Shown piece after piece: positions 44,573 to 54,871 of a DNA stretch of 64,000 nt (its first letter is position 1; each line of letters starts with the position of its first letter). Made by a program: the position numbers and the translations under genes. The DNA comes from Chenopodium formosanum (taxonomy: Eukaryota > Streptophyta > Magnoliopsida > Caryophyllales > Amaranthaceae), in the NCBI GenBank assembly GCA_024500155.1, contig CM044871.1, positions 74,136,402 through 74,200,401 of the forward strand, written 5' to 3'. A model generated the notes under the pieces. The model saw nothing but the letters and a program-made list of their open reading frames with translations. It was not told the DNA's origin and did not search any database.

Positions 44573-45772
44573 TTGAGTCAAATAATAACAATAAGTATCC
44601 CCAAACTCCTTTTCCACAGTACTTGGTCTAGGAGAGAAGGGCGATTAATCAAGGACAACCTCTTTATTCAGGTCTCGCTTTTTGATAAACCGATTCGTCA
44701 AAAGAGGAAGGCTAAGAAGATAATGGCAACTCAAGAAGAAGTCAATGATCTTAAGAACCAACTGGCTACTGTGACTAAGACACTGAAGCTTCTCGCACTC
44801 AAGATTAATGATCCCGTGAAGCAACAACAGATGGACCTCATGCAAGAGAGTCTAAGCAAGTTGTCTAGCGACTACAAGTTTCAAGAGCTTACATCACAAG
44901 GGGTCTCGGTGGACAAAGAGCTTCTTCCGCAGAAGTTCAGCGCCAACGACATCCCAAAATTCAGAGCAATTGACAACCCTTACTTTCATTTAAGAGCATT
45001 TGAAACAATTATGAGTATCAAGGGTATCGATAAGAAGGTCTTCCCTTCTCTGTTCCCGCTATCTCTCGAGACCATTTGCCAACAATGGTTCTTTTCTCTC
45101 GAGAAAGAAAAGACCTCTACCTGGGAATCCATAGCGAACGCTTTCGTTGATAGGTACAAGTGCAACATTCAAGTTGAAACCGACCATAGACAACTTGAGA
45201 TGCTAAGACAAAAAGAGAATGAAGGTTTTACTTCTTTCTTTAATAAGTGGAGGGAAACTTCCACCAAGATGATTGAGGTCCCCACCGAAAAGGAGTCTGT
45301 GAGGATGTTTATCAAGAATCTCCAAGAAAAGTATTCAAAGCACTTAAAATATCAACACAACTTGAATACTTTCAAGGCCGTTTATGACATCGGAATTGAA
45401 ATTGAAGACGACCTCGCAAAGCAAAAACCTACTAACAATAGTAACCACGATGGCTGGAAAGGAAAGAAGAATGACAATCCTTCTTTTTCCGAAAACGCCC
45501 ACTCTAGTAATAATGTTAGTACCTTTGACCATAATGGTGTCTTAGCCATGGACAATCAAGGATCTAAAAGGAAGCCAGGGCGAGAGTTCATACCCATTGG
45601 AATGACCTACAATGCTGCTTTCGATCGTCTCTACGATCGAGGATTAATCAAACCTATTGGCCCTACCGAGGATCCAACACCAGAAAATCGATCTTCGAGA
45701 TGGAATCCAAACTCCTATTGCAAGTACCATCGAGGAAACGGTCATACTACTGATGAATGCTACAGGTTTTAA
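44573..45772 (+). CDS. Gag of element D
   Basis: A 399-codon open frame. The likely start is the ATG of MATQEEVNDLK at 44723, because the Gag of A and C begins at the equivalent MATKEDIEN. A coiled-coil-like N-terminus is followed by the Gag core (ICQQWFFSLEKE, RYKCNIQVE, LRQKENEGFTSFFNKWRET), an Asn/Ser-rich linker and the Cys/His knuckle CKYHRGNGHTTDEC near the end. The frame ends at YRF*, inside the region that continues as LKDAIQDLI in A, and a decayed remnant of it (NLIQDII) follows. It is the only long gag in the window with an intact knuckle. It could form particles and bind RNA but needs RT and integrase from elsewhere. Confidence 0.88.
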   Translation: MSQIITISIPKLLFHSTWSRREGRLIKDNLFIQVSLFDKPIRQKRKAKKIMATQEEVNDLKNQLATVTKTLKLLALKINDPVKQQQMDLMQESLSKLSSDYKFQELTSQGVSVDKELLPQKFSANDIPKFRAIDNPYFHLRAFETIMSIKGIDKKVFPSLFPLSLETICQQWFFSLEKEKTSTWESIANAFVDRYKCNIQVETDHRQLEMLRQKENEGFTSFFNKWRETSTKMIEVPTEKESVRMFIKNLQEKYSKHLKYQHNLNTFKAVYDIGIEIEDDLAKQKPTNNSNHDGWKGKKNDNPSFSENAHSSNNVSTFDHNGVLAMDNQGSKRKPGREFIPIGMTYNAAFDRLYDRGLIKPIGPTEDPTPENRSSRWNPNSYCKYHRGNGHTTDECYRF

Positions 45773-47870
45773 AATCTCATTCAAGATATCATAGCAAAAA
45801 AAAGGTCCCATTGCCTCTAGCTAGTGAGAAGACTGGGTGATGATGAAGCAAATGACACCAGACAAGAGGCGAGCTTCAACGACGAGATTTCGTGACCTTT
45901 TTTTTTTTTTTCTATTTCTTTTTTATTTACTCTTTCCCCAATAAGTCTAGCATAGGCACCTTTTCTCTTTCCTTAGATTAATTTTGTAGATTCTTTATTT
46001 TCTTTTAATAAAAATGAGCATTTATTTCCTTACATATGATCATTTCATTATATTGCATAAAATAAAATAAAATAAAATAAAATAAAATAAAATAAAAATC
46101 ATGTTGAATCAAACACAAGGTATACTAATGATTTAAGGCAACCCTTGTAGCCACATCATATCTCCTTTCACCATTCAAAATATACAATCCTTTCTTCATA
46201 AACCACTTTGAGCCTCGTCTAACGATAGACCTTTCTTTTTTCAACCTACATCTATCTATCCTTGGGATGAGATGGTGTGCAACTTTTGCAATTCTAAAGA
46301 AAGCTTGAGAAAATTCAAAAAATTAAAATAGAAAAAATAAGCAAAAGAAAAAAATAAATAAAAGTGTACAAAAAGGGCAAGTGTTCCAATGTCTTTGATA
46401 TAAAAATATCTTCGATAAGAACACATCTCAGATTGTGTCTCTTATCGAGTGCTCGGTACCATGCCTGAGAAACATGAATGCCAAGTGTGTGATAGACCGC
46501 ATGATCGGGATTGCCCTCACTTATTAAAATAAAATAAATGCTAAAGCAAAGAGAGCTAAAAAAGAGTAGAAACTCAAGTATAAAAATATAAAGATTCAAA
46601 AGTGAGGTTGCACACCTTGGGGGCTTATCTAGGGTCTTGAGCCTTTATCCCCTTCTTCTTCAAATCTTTAGCCTAACCACGTTACAACCCTTGAAAAGAC
46701 CTTTTTTTGAGGTATACACACTTGTGCGAGGTTCGGCTAGAGCTACGTTCGGCCTGATTCCTAACGGATACGTAGGCAACCTCACATTGAGGTGCGGCCG
46801 TAATAAACATGCATTCATATTCACATTCACACACTTACACCATGATCATATCAAGGGATCTCCTATGCTCATCCCTATTCACTTAGAGCTAGACTTGGGG
46901 GCTTGATTTCTACATCATTAGCTTACCTAGCCTAAGAGTCACCACCATTTGACTCTTTCAACAAATAACATCTTTCCACACACTTAGCTCTTGCGGCCTA
47001 ACTTTAGTGTCACTTTCACACACATCACAGATACATGACCAAATACTTCCCTTAGGAACCCTTTGTCATGAAATCTTAACGCTGAAGCATGCCTTATCAT
47101 ATCAAAATCGCTCATCAATCATAATTGTCATTGTACATTGAAGTATGAAGTGCTTAGCCTCCGTGCCTAAGTTACCCAAATACTTTCATCATGGAGTCAA
47201 CAGTAAAGATAGCCTAGGATGGATTAATCCTTGCACCTTGAGACAGTATCAAACAACATTTGGCTAAACTCATTCAACATGCATCTTAAAACTTTCGATT
47301 CTTTTTTCGCGTCTTTCTTTTTCGGGAGAAAGTCGGTACCCTCCACAAAATGACGGAAAATTTTTTCTTTTTGCATTTTTGAGTCACATTGAGTCAACAC
47401 TATGCACACACGGGTCACGAGTCACACGTGTCATTTCACTTTGAGTCGAGTCAATCTCGAGTCAATCACAGCGAGTCAAGTTTATACCTTGAGTCGTGTC
47501 AAGTCGATGAGTCAAGCAACGCTAAACCTTAGGTCAACCCTAAGATAATTAAAAAAGATTGGCAAAGTTCTATAGTCTAAAATAAATACAAGTTCAGCAG
47601 AATAGGGAAGACCCTACTCCAATTCTTGGCTCCAGAGATATCTCAGCAACGACAGAGCTCGAAGCCTCTCAGAAAGGTGATTTCGACCTCATACAGCAAT
47701 TTCGGGTTCCTTGGTACACCAGTTAGCCCCTATAAGCAATTTGACATGATTAGTAGTCGGCTCGATTACAATCTTAGTAAGTGATTGACCTGAAAAAAAA
47801 TCGTCTCACTTAGCTTAAGCGCCTAAAAAACTGGCTCATTACAATCGGTTCAAAAGCAAGCACTTAAACG
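45773..47870 (+). other. Non-coding interior of element D
   Basis: Holds what remains after loss of pol: a T run near 45900, an (AAAAT)n microsatellite at about 46059-46097, a T/A-rich segment, the conserved hairpin block near 46728-46790 and repeated GAGTCA/GTCGAGTCA words (47380-47530). No protein I can recognise on either strand. Confidence 0.6.
46728..46790 (+). other. Conserved hairpin block, element D
   Basis: AGAGCTACGTTCGGCCTGAT, then TTCC, a short loop, GGATACGTAGGCAACCTC. It matches the minus strand of 9119-9176 in A with symmetric arms CTACGT/ACGTAG. Confidence 0.6.
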
Positions 47871-47874
47871 ACAA

Positions 47875-48560
47875 TATTTCCAAATATGGATTGTCGCGCA
47901 TTCTGATTAAACGACAAAGTTTTCTAGAAATTGGATTGTCATCACCAACTGACAATATTTCCAAAATGGATTGTCGTGCATCTTCTTCAACGACAATTTC
48001 TCTAAGATTGGATTGTCATCTCTGGCAAAGTTTCCAAGCGTGGATTTTCGTGCTCCTTCTTTGTTTGGCAAGTTTTTCCAAGTTCGGATTGTCATACATT
48101 CACCGATCGTTGGCAAGTTTTTCGAGATTGGATTGTCATATACCCATTTCCCTATGGCAAAATTTCCCAAAGGATTGTCGTAGGTCTTTACTCATCATAA
48201 ATTTCGGCAAAGGTTCCTCAACGTGGATTGTCGGTCTACTCTTTTTTGCAAATGTTCCAAGATGCGGATTGTCAATTGTGGCAATAATTTCCTAAAAGGA
48301 TTGTCGCATAGCGTTGGCAAATTTCCAAGGTGGATTGCTTTCAAGAGTTATATTCCAAGATGTGGATTGTTGATCGTAGCAAAGTTCTTATGAAGGATTA
48401 TTACGAAGCATTGGCAACTTTTCCCAAAAATTGGATTTTGGCAAATTTTCCGAGATACGGATTGTCGCTTCATCGTGGCAACATTTCCAAGGATGGATTG
48501 TTACGAAGCATTGACAACTTTCCCTAAATCGGATTGTCATACATCATACAAGAGTTGTGT
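47875..48560 (+). repeat. Degenerate tandem repeats, element D 3' region
   Basis: About 14-16 imperfect units of roughly 40-60 bp on the theme GGATTGTCRT...GGCAAAKTTTCC. It lies in the same position relative to the polypurine tract as the tandem arrays of A/B/C but is unrelated in sequence. Open frames through it are repetitive and not coding. Confidence 0.7.
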
Positions 48561-48748
48561 TGGCAACTATTCCCAAAGAAAAGAGGATTTTCATCACAGC
48601 AAAAGCACCGACATACTGGTTCACAAGCAGTAAAGCGCCGACGTACTGGCATGGCAGCATTAAGGATTAAAAAGCAGTGATCTTTTCGAAGACTATCACA
48701 GCGGAAATTGGAGTCATATAAAAAAGAAGCACATTGTCACAAACAACT

Positions 48749-48884
48749 GAGGATTGTTTCAAGAGAAATAATCTTCGATAGTATTCCCTTGGACGTGGAA
48801 TATTATCAATGTGGATGAGGATTGTTTCAAGAGAAATAATCTTCGATAGTATTCCCTTGGACGTGGAATATTATCAATGCGGAG
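48749..48884 (+). repeat. Two-copy 68-bp direct repeat, element D
   Basis: GAGGATTGTTTCAAGAGAAA... begins at 48749 and again at 48817 with only about one difference. It is a recent tandem duplication, and a third degenerate start is seen near 48884. Confidence 0.75.
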
Positions 48885-49071
48885 GAGGATCGTTTGGGGC
48901 GAAGAAATCTTCCAAATTGGAAGCAGTTACGGGCGTAGCGGTTTTCAAGCAGGATGGCATTCTCTAGCTTGCAGGAGGTCATCAAAACAATCGGTTACTT
49001 TCAGAGACGTGTGCTCGACGATGCAAGATACGCGTTTCTTAACTCTTTTATCTGTTTAACTAATACTAGTT

Positions 49072-49203
49072 CTGCAGGTATTGGAGTTGCAAGAGTGATT
49101 TAGGATCGCAGAACGTTCTGAATCATTCTCCGTCCCTATCGCTACTTTGGCTTTCGTTTTTTGAAACTTGCGTTTCTCCAAACTCAGTCAAAGTGGGGGC
49201 TTC
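49072..49203 (+). promoter_or_regulatory. Polypurine tract and 3'-end block, element D
   Basis: CTGCAGGTAT... to AAAGTGGGGGCTTC, immediately before LTR5. It is strongly similar to the minus strand of 2746-2877, with words such as GATTTAGGATCGCA and TCATTCTCCGTCCCTATCG shared. Confidence 0.82.
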
Positions 49204-49777
49204 TGTAGACACCCATTTGTGTCTCCCCAAAACCAAAACCAGTGATGAGTACCTTTCACGTCGAATCATAATCGAATGAAGCGAAAGTGTGGAAAGTCTA
49301 GTGTTGCGGAAAGTTTTAATTTCTTTTCTCTTCTCTCTGTTTTTGAAAACTTATTTTAAGGAAACAGCCTATCCTGTTTGGTTGGTCCATGATACGGGTC
49401 CAATAATAGTGTAGTTGGATGAGGCTTGAAAAGACCTTTCCAACGATATATTATAAGCCCAATTCCGATGAATATTGAGGAAGTTATGGCCAATTTACCA
49501 AACTGGGCCCGATTTGAGCTTTATGTACGGCCCAATGATCTAGGGGAGGGCCTAATATGATTTATCATTCCCAATGCAATTAGGAATGGTTTTAGTCTTC
49601 TAGATTCTTCTAGAGGGTTCTTTTCATTCCTAATTCAATTAGCATTGATAAATTGACTTTTGTTGACTTTTCAGAGTTTTAATCAAAATCAAATAGCATT
49701 TTCGAGGAAATTATATGATTTTATCCTCCAGTACGGCAAACTTATCGGATTTTCAAAAACGCGTTAAATTTAGGCTT

Positions 49778-49880
49778 GGCGTCTAATCCCAGGCCTTGGT
49801 GCCTGGAACCAGGCCTGGCGCTAGCCATTGGCGCCTGACGCTAGTGTTGGTGCTTGGCGCCAGCTAGCCAGGGTTGGCAC
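49778..49880. repeat. GGCGCC palindrome array, LTR5
   Basis: Same cluster as in LTR4 with independent substitutions (GGTGCC, GGCGCT, GGCGCC, GGCACT). It ends about 63 bp before the TATA box. Confidence 0.7.
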
Positions 49881-49943
49881 TAGCTCTGTTTTTTATGCGT
49901 CAGACTCTGTTTTGTTTAATTTATCTTTTTGGCTGATTTTCTC

Positions 49944-49950
49944 TATAAAT
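49944..49950 (+). promoter_or_regulatory. LTR5 TATA box
   Basis: TATAAAT, aligned with 41758-41764 of LTR4. Confidence 0.55.
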
Positions 49951-50878
49951 GTTGTATTAAATACTCCGTTTTCATACACCTACAATCAGTTTTCATTCGC
50001 AATCATTAGTTCTCTAATTCTCATAGTTATTCATTCATCACCAATTCTCACGATTATTCACCAACTCTCATCAAGATTTTCTTGATTATTCTCTCTTTCT
50101 TTCTTTCTCTAAACTTTGCTTTTCATACAAAATTCCGCATTCACAAGATCTAGAAACACCTAGCCATATTCGAAGTTGCCTTCGCCCTAGACGTGAAAGG
50201 TTTTAATTTATGAGGGTTTGGTCCCAAATCTCTATTTCAATTATTTAATTTAATTGTTTGATTATTATTTTCCTTGAAGTTACTCACGTGTGTATTTTGT
50301 TATTAGAAAGAGGTACGAGGCATCAAAGTAAGTGCTTTAATGGTTTTAATTGATATTATGATGTAGAAATCATGTTTACATTGTTATTATGATATTCCTA
50401 GTATCATGTCTAGGGTAATTTTAATATTAAATATGATTGTTGCGATGCTTCCTATGTTCTTCCTAATATTTATGATTGTTAGTATCATGTTAGGGCTAAA
50501 GATTTGATTTTTATTGCTTAGTGACATGCTAGGGTTTGTTATTAATCTTGTTAGTATCATGCCTAGGATCTCGCTATTATTATTATGCTTTAATATTAAC
50601 ATGAACATGATTAAGATTATAATTGTTATAATTTATGATGATTATGAATATTATTATTTTATTTATGATGATTATTATTATGATTATTATAACTATTATT
50701 CATGATTATGATTATTATTATGTTGCTTGATTTTTATTTTTATTGCTTGATCACACCTTTTATGCATGTTTAAAGGGAATTTGGTACTTGTAATCACGCT
50801 TAATAAGATATTTAATAATCTTGTTAGGGTTAATATGATTATAATTCAACTGATCTCCAATAATAGTTTGTTTGTGCA

Positions 50879-52881
50879 TGTAGGCGTCGTTCGAAGTGCG
50901 CCTACGTTAAAAAGCATGTTGTGAATATGCTTGGCACTCATAGGAAGTGGGAATTGACATAATACGATTAGGGACAAGGAAATTAGGGAGCCGCCAACAA
51001 GTTTTTGTGGAACTTGTAAACCGTTCACGGATCATAAAAAAGGCAACCACGATAAGGGACAACGATAGGCAACAACGATTGACCCGTGAAGGTTACACCC
51101 CATTCATAATCTATGAGATTACTAACTCCATATGGTTCGGAACCACGAAAGGAGGATCGGGGATGATGGTACGAAGTGAGTCATGGAGTCACATTCGCCC
51201 GTATTGGCCTTTACTCGATTCTTATAGTGAAAAGCATTCCTGTGATCTCAAAGGCATACAAACAATAATTCAATTCGCTCCAAACCATTATTTAACTAAA
51301 TTGGTTGAATATTAATGCACACATTATTCTAAAATATTAGTGATCACTTCAATTAATAACAAGATTAAAAAGGATCCTAAACCGGTTGTCCAAATTATCT
51401 TATTAGGCGTGACTTTCAATTTCATATTCCCTTTAAACATGAAATATGGTGATCATAAATATAATAAAATAAACATTAATATTGGAAGCAATTCAACAAT
51501 AATAGCGTTAGTCAAATCAAATATAAAAACAACCCTAATCATGATACTGGCAATATTAAAAATAAAATAAGAGTAATTAAATTAATTAATTACTCACATT
51601 CCGCGCGTTTCTTTAAATTGCTACATCATGAATAAACTGTTAGTAACTTCAATAAAAATATAAAGTAAATGGAAATTAAATTAAAGTAGAGTTGATTTGG
51701 TCCAAACCCTCAGTCAATTATACCTTTCACGCCTTGGTTTAAGTATAGAACTTTGGGTATTGTATGAACTTCTTGGAGTGCTTAAGGAAGAAATGATAGA
51801 ATAGGGAGGCTAGTGTTTAGGCTAAAGAGGGAGAAGAGAATTGTTTTTTGATCAAGATTGTTGATGAATAAAAAAGGGGAGATATGACCTCTATTTATAA
51901 GAGGAAAAGAGGGGTCGAATCAAGAAAAGATAAGAATTCGAATCGGATAAAACGCTTGCGATAGACAGCAGTTTTTGCGGTTTTTGTTTTTATCATATCT
52001 TTTGAACCAGAAATTGGAATAAGATGAATAAGATATGGTTGAAAAGCTCTTGAAGTCTACTTTCTAACACAATTGAAATCAGATTAAAATATTTTGTAGA
52101 ACAAAATATATAGCCGAAATAGTGAGACGGTTTCAGTTTTGGATAGAGTTTGACATTTTATTCATATCTTTTCCGTTATAGCTCAGAATTGATATTATAA
52201 TATATCATTGGAAAGATAATTTCAAGGGCTATCCAACCATATAAAATTTGGATAAAAACTATAATACACGAAAATAATATCTGTCTATCTTTGAACGTCT
52301 TTCAATTCGGATATAAATAGGATTTTCAAAAAAAGGAGTTTTATTCAATTTCAAACTATTTAATCTTATCTTTTCAAAAAGGATAATTAAGATCTTTTAG
52401 AAACTTATAGAAGCTTCCAATTAATCCTAATTGGTTTAGGAATGGGGTTAAATAATTTGGACCCTCCACATGATCATTGGGTCGTAGGTAAGGTGGGCTT
52501 AGGTTCGGTTTGGGCTAGTTTAATATTTTGGCCATAACTTATTCGTTATAACTCGGATTTGGGCTTATAATATATCGTTGGAAAGATATTTTAAAGCCCC
52601 ATCCAAATATTCAATCATTAGACCCTAATTATGGACCAAAATAAACTGGAATAAACGTTTTTATAAAAAGGACACGAAATGAATTATTTTAGGTTTAAAG
52701 GCACGAAAAGAGGAAAATGAGTTATGGTTTGGGGAAATGGGCTAAGAATTGGGTTGGTTTATGAAATGGAAATATGGATTTAAGCACTCCAAAAATTAAA
52801 TACTCAACCCGACCAATAATGGCGGTGAAAGGTTGTTCATCATCGGGTTTGGTTTTGGGGAGACATTTTTAGGTGTCTACA
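50879..52881 (-). repeat. Solo LTR (LTR6) of a related Tat-type element
   Basis: TGTAGGCG...TGTCTACA, flanked by GTGCA on both sides (50874-50878 and 52882-52886). There is no polypurine tract or primer site beside it, so it is a true solo LTR left by recombination. The outer thirds match LTR1, but the middle (about 51840-52760) is different and has no CCGTG palindromes. TATA (minus) is at 51892-51899. Confidence 0.93.
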
Positions 52882-53259
52882 GTGCATTAAATTCAACCAA
52901 CATAGATTAAACAGGTTTAGGGCTAATCCTATTGATTGCATGTTAATTGAAAAGCGCACATGAATACGATCTGAATAAAGTAGAGGCCTATTATTAGGGC
53001 AGGATCTATCTCTTTTAGGTTGGATTTGTACCTTCATCCCCGAACCCTTATTTTGTTCAAGACCTTATGGAGTTGACGATCTCTTGGATTGTTAAGGGGT
53101 GTAACCTTCATCCTATGAACGGTTTACAAGTTCCAAAAACTTGTTGGCGACTCTTTTGCTCTATCTTCTTCCCTTTTGGACGCCACCGTACTTTAGTGCA
53201 TGATCACAGTGGGGTTCAAGCTAGTGGGATTAAAGCTTGAAATTATTCCCTACAGTTAC

Positions 53260-53300
53260 CTTCAAGATACGAAGGATATGGGTTATTCTTTCCCAAAGTT
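53260..53300 (+). pseudogene. Ty1/copia pol, continuation after element D
   Basis: Continues the frame broken at 40980 (LRY|LQDTKDMGYSFPK) and is cut at 53301 by the Athila-type LTR. Confidence 0.8.
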
Positions 53301-53702
53301 TGATATGTCCATTTTATTTAGTATTTTACCCCAGTCCCTTGGTCATAATTAGTAGTGTTTTTGGCTCTTTAGAGCCACTTTTATTACTAATTGGTGCTTT
53401 CTAGTGTTTTTGTAGATTTGGTTGACTTTTGTAGGGATTTGCACTTTTGGAGCAATTTTCCGAGATATTATGGAGTATTTACGAGCATTGGGGAAGCACG
53501 ACCAGTTTTTATAGCCCAGGGCCAGTAAGAGCCCTTGAACTAGTGATTAAGGGCACGGTATTTGAGATTCCGAGGTAATTGGACCGAGTATTCAAGACCT
53601 GAAGAGGAACTCCGGATTGGGCCGAAGAATTAGAGCCCAATCGAAGTCCAAGGAGTAGCCCAAGAGTGCCGCCTGGCCAAGAAAGCTCTCGCTCGAAGGT
53701 GC

Positions 53703-53819
53703 GCCCGGCCGGGCGTGAAAGAGTAAATTGGCGCCCGAACTCGCAGCCGGCCGAGCGCGAGAGAAGCTATTATCGAAGAAAAAGTGGGCCCGATCGGGCG
53801 GTGCCTCGCCTTATCGGGC
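53703..53819. repeat. GCCCGAYCGGGC palindromes in the Athila-type LTR
   Basis: GCCCGGCCGGGC at 53703 and GCCCGATCGGGC at 53788, both perfect 12-bp palindromes, and GCCTTATCGGGC at 53808 (20 bp on). Decayed copies lie at 53733 and about 53746. The cluster ends 65 bp before the TATA box. Confidence 0.78.
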
Positions 53820-53884
53820 GCGTGTCAGCATTAGGAGATGTTAAGCGCCGTTTAAGTTTATTTTAGTTTAGAATTCTTGCTTAA

Positions 53885-53892
53885 TATAAATA
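53885..53892 (+). promoter_or_regulatory. Athila-type LTR TATA box
   Basis: TATAAATA in an AT-rich context, followed by pyrimidine-rich leader. Confidence 0.6.
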
Positions 53893-54746
53893 CTTTTCCG
53901 TTAAGCAAGTTGAGTATCTTTTTTTTTACTCTTTCTTCTTCTCTTAGAATTTCTCTCTCTACTTAGCTTTTAGATTAGTTTCTCTCTCTACAACTTTGTT
54001 ATTAACTCAACTCCTTAATTCAGATTATTTTGGTAACGATTTCTTCTACTTTAATCTCATTTATTCTACTTTAATTCTTTCATCATGTCTTCTTTGATTG
54101 CTTTGTTTAGTATATTTTTAATTATGTCTGAGTAGTTTCCTTTCTAGGGTTTGTAGGGATCCATAAATAATATAAAGGGGTAATTTATTGTTGTTGATTA
54201 TCAATGCTAGATTAATTTCCTATTGATTGATTAAATGCTCTGTGACTAGATTGGGCCTGATCTTTTATGCATGAGTTTGACAATATTGATTCGAGATTCG
54301 AGAGATGAGAATTGATGTTTAGGTCTAGTTTCAATAGGAAGGTTAATTTATAAATGGTTAAGTCGAGATTCAAGAGATGAGATTTAATACTGGTAGATTA
54401 ATTATGTGATTGTAATACGTAGCGAAAGCCCTTTATGATCTGATTAGTTGATGCATTGATGTTTGATTATTATGTTTTACCCTGGAATATTATTTATTGG
54501 TGAACCTATGCCCTAGGCCTTTTATTCGTTGATATTCTCTATTCTTATTCTTCTCTACTTTTACTCATAGTAGTTTAGTTCTCTTTTATAATAACAATTT
54601 GGTTACTTGATAATTTAGATTGCTTTTAATTAATTGGAAATAAATTGACTTGTTTCCTAGTAGTTCGACCCTCTTCCCTATCTACATAGTTAGTGGATTT
54701 AGGTATTATTTTTGATTAGGTGATATGACTTTAGCCTGTCAAAATT

Positions 54747-54764
54747 TGGCGCCGTTGCCGGGGA
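54747..54764 (+). promoter_or_regulatory. Primer binding site, Athila-type element
   Basis: TGGCGCCGTTGCCGGGGA, the site widely found in Athila-type elements and complementary to a tRNA-Asp 3' end (general knowledge). Confidence 0.9.
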
Positions 54765-54871
54765 AACGGTTTTATTTTTATTTCTTATTGTTTTCTGTAG
54801 TCTAGGTTATTTCTTTTTGTCTCAAAGAATGTTAGTTATTTGAGGCAAATCTCATATTTGCTTTTAGTTCT

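Larger units (their letters stand above)
40981..53254 (+). mobile_element. Element D: gag-only Tat-type retrotransposon with both LTRs
   Basis: LTRs 40981-43038 and 49204-53254 (the latter enlarged by a solo LTR) begin TGTAGACACC and end CTACA, flanked by the target duplication GTTAC (40976-40980 and 53255-53259). Primer site, leader, gag, tandem repeats and polypurine tract are present. There is no protease, RT, RNase H or integrase. Without the solo LTR it is about 10.3 kb. It shares end sequences with A/B/C, so it is likely a non-autonomous partner. Confidence 0.92.
49204..53254 (+). repeat. 3' LTR of element D (LTR5), interrupted by a solo LTR
   Basis: Matches LTR4 over 49204-50878 and 52887-53254. 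Its U3 palindrome cluster spans about 49778-49880, and its TATA box is at 49944-49950. The long T run of LTR4 is absent. Confidence 0.9.
53301..54741 (+). repeat. 5' LTR of an Athila-type element
   Basis: TGATATGTCC at the start and ...GCCTGTCA at the end, followed six bases later by an Athila-type primer site. A fragment of the same LTR lies at 24232-24477. It contains a GC-rich palindrome cluster and a TATA box. Confidence 0.85.

Noticed and set aside
47891..48295. 134-codon plus frame in element D
   Set aside because: Runs through degenerate tandem repeats; the peptide is repetitive with no domain.
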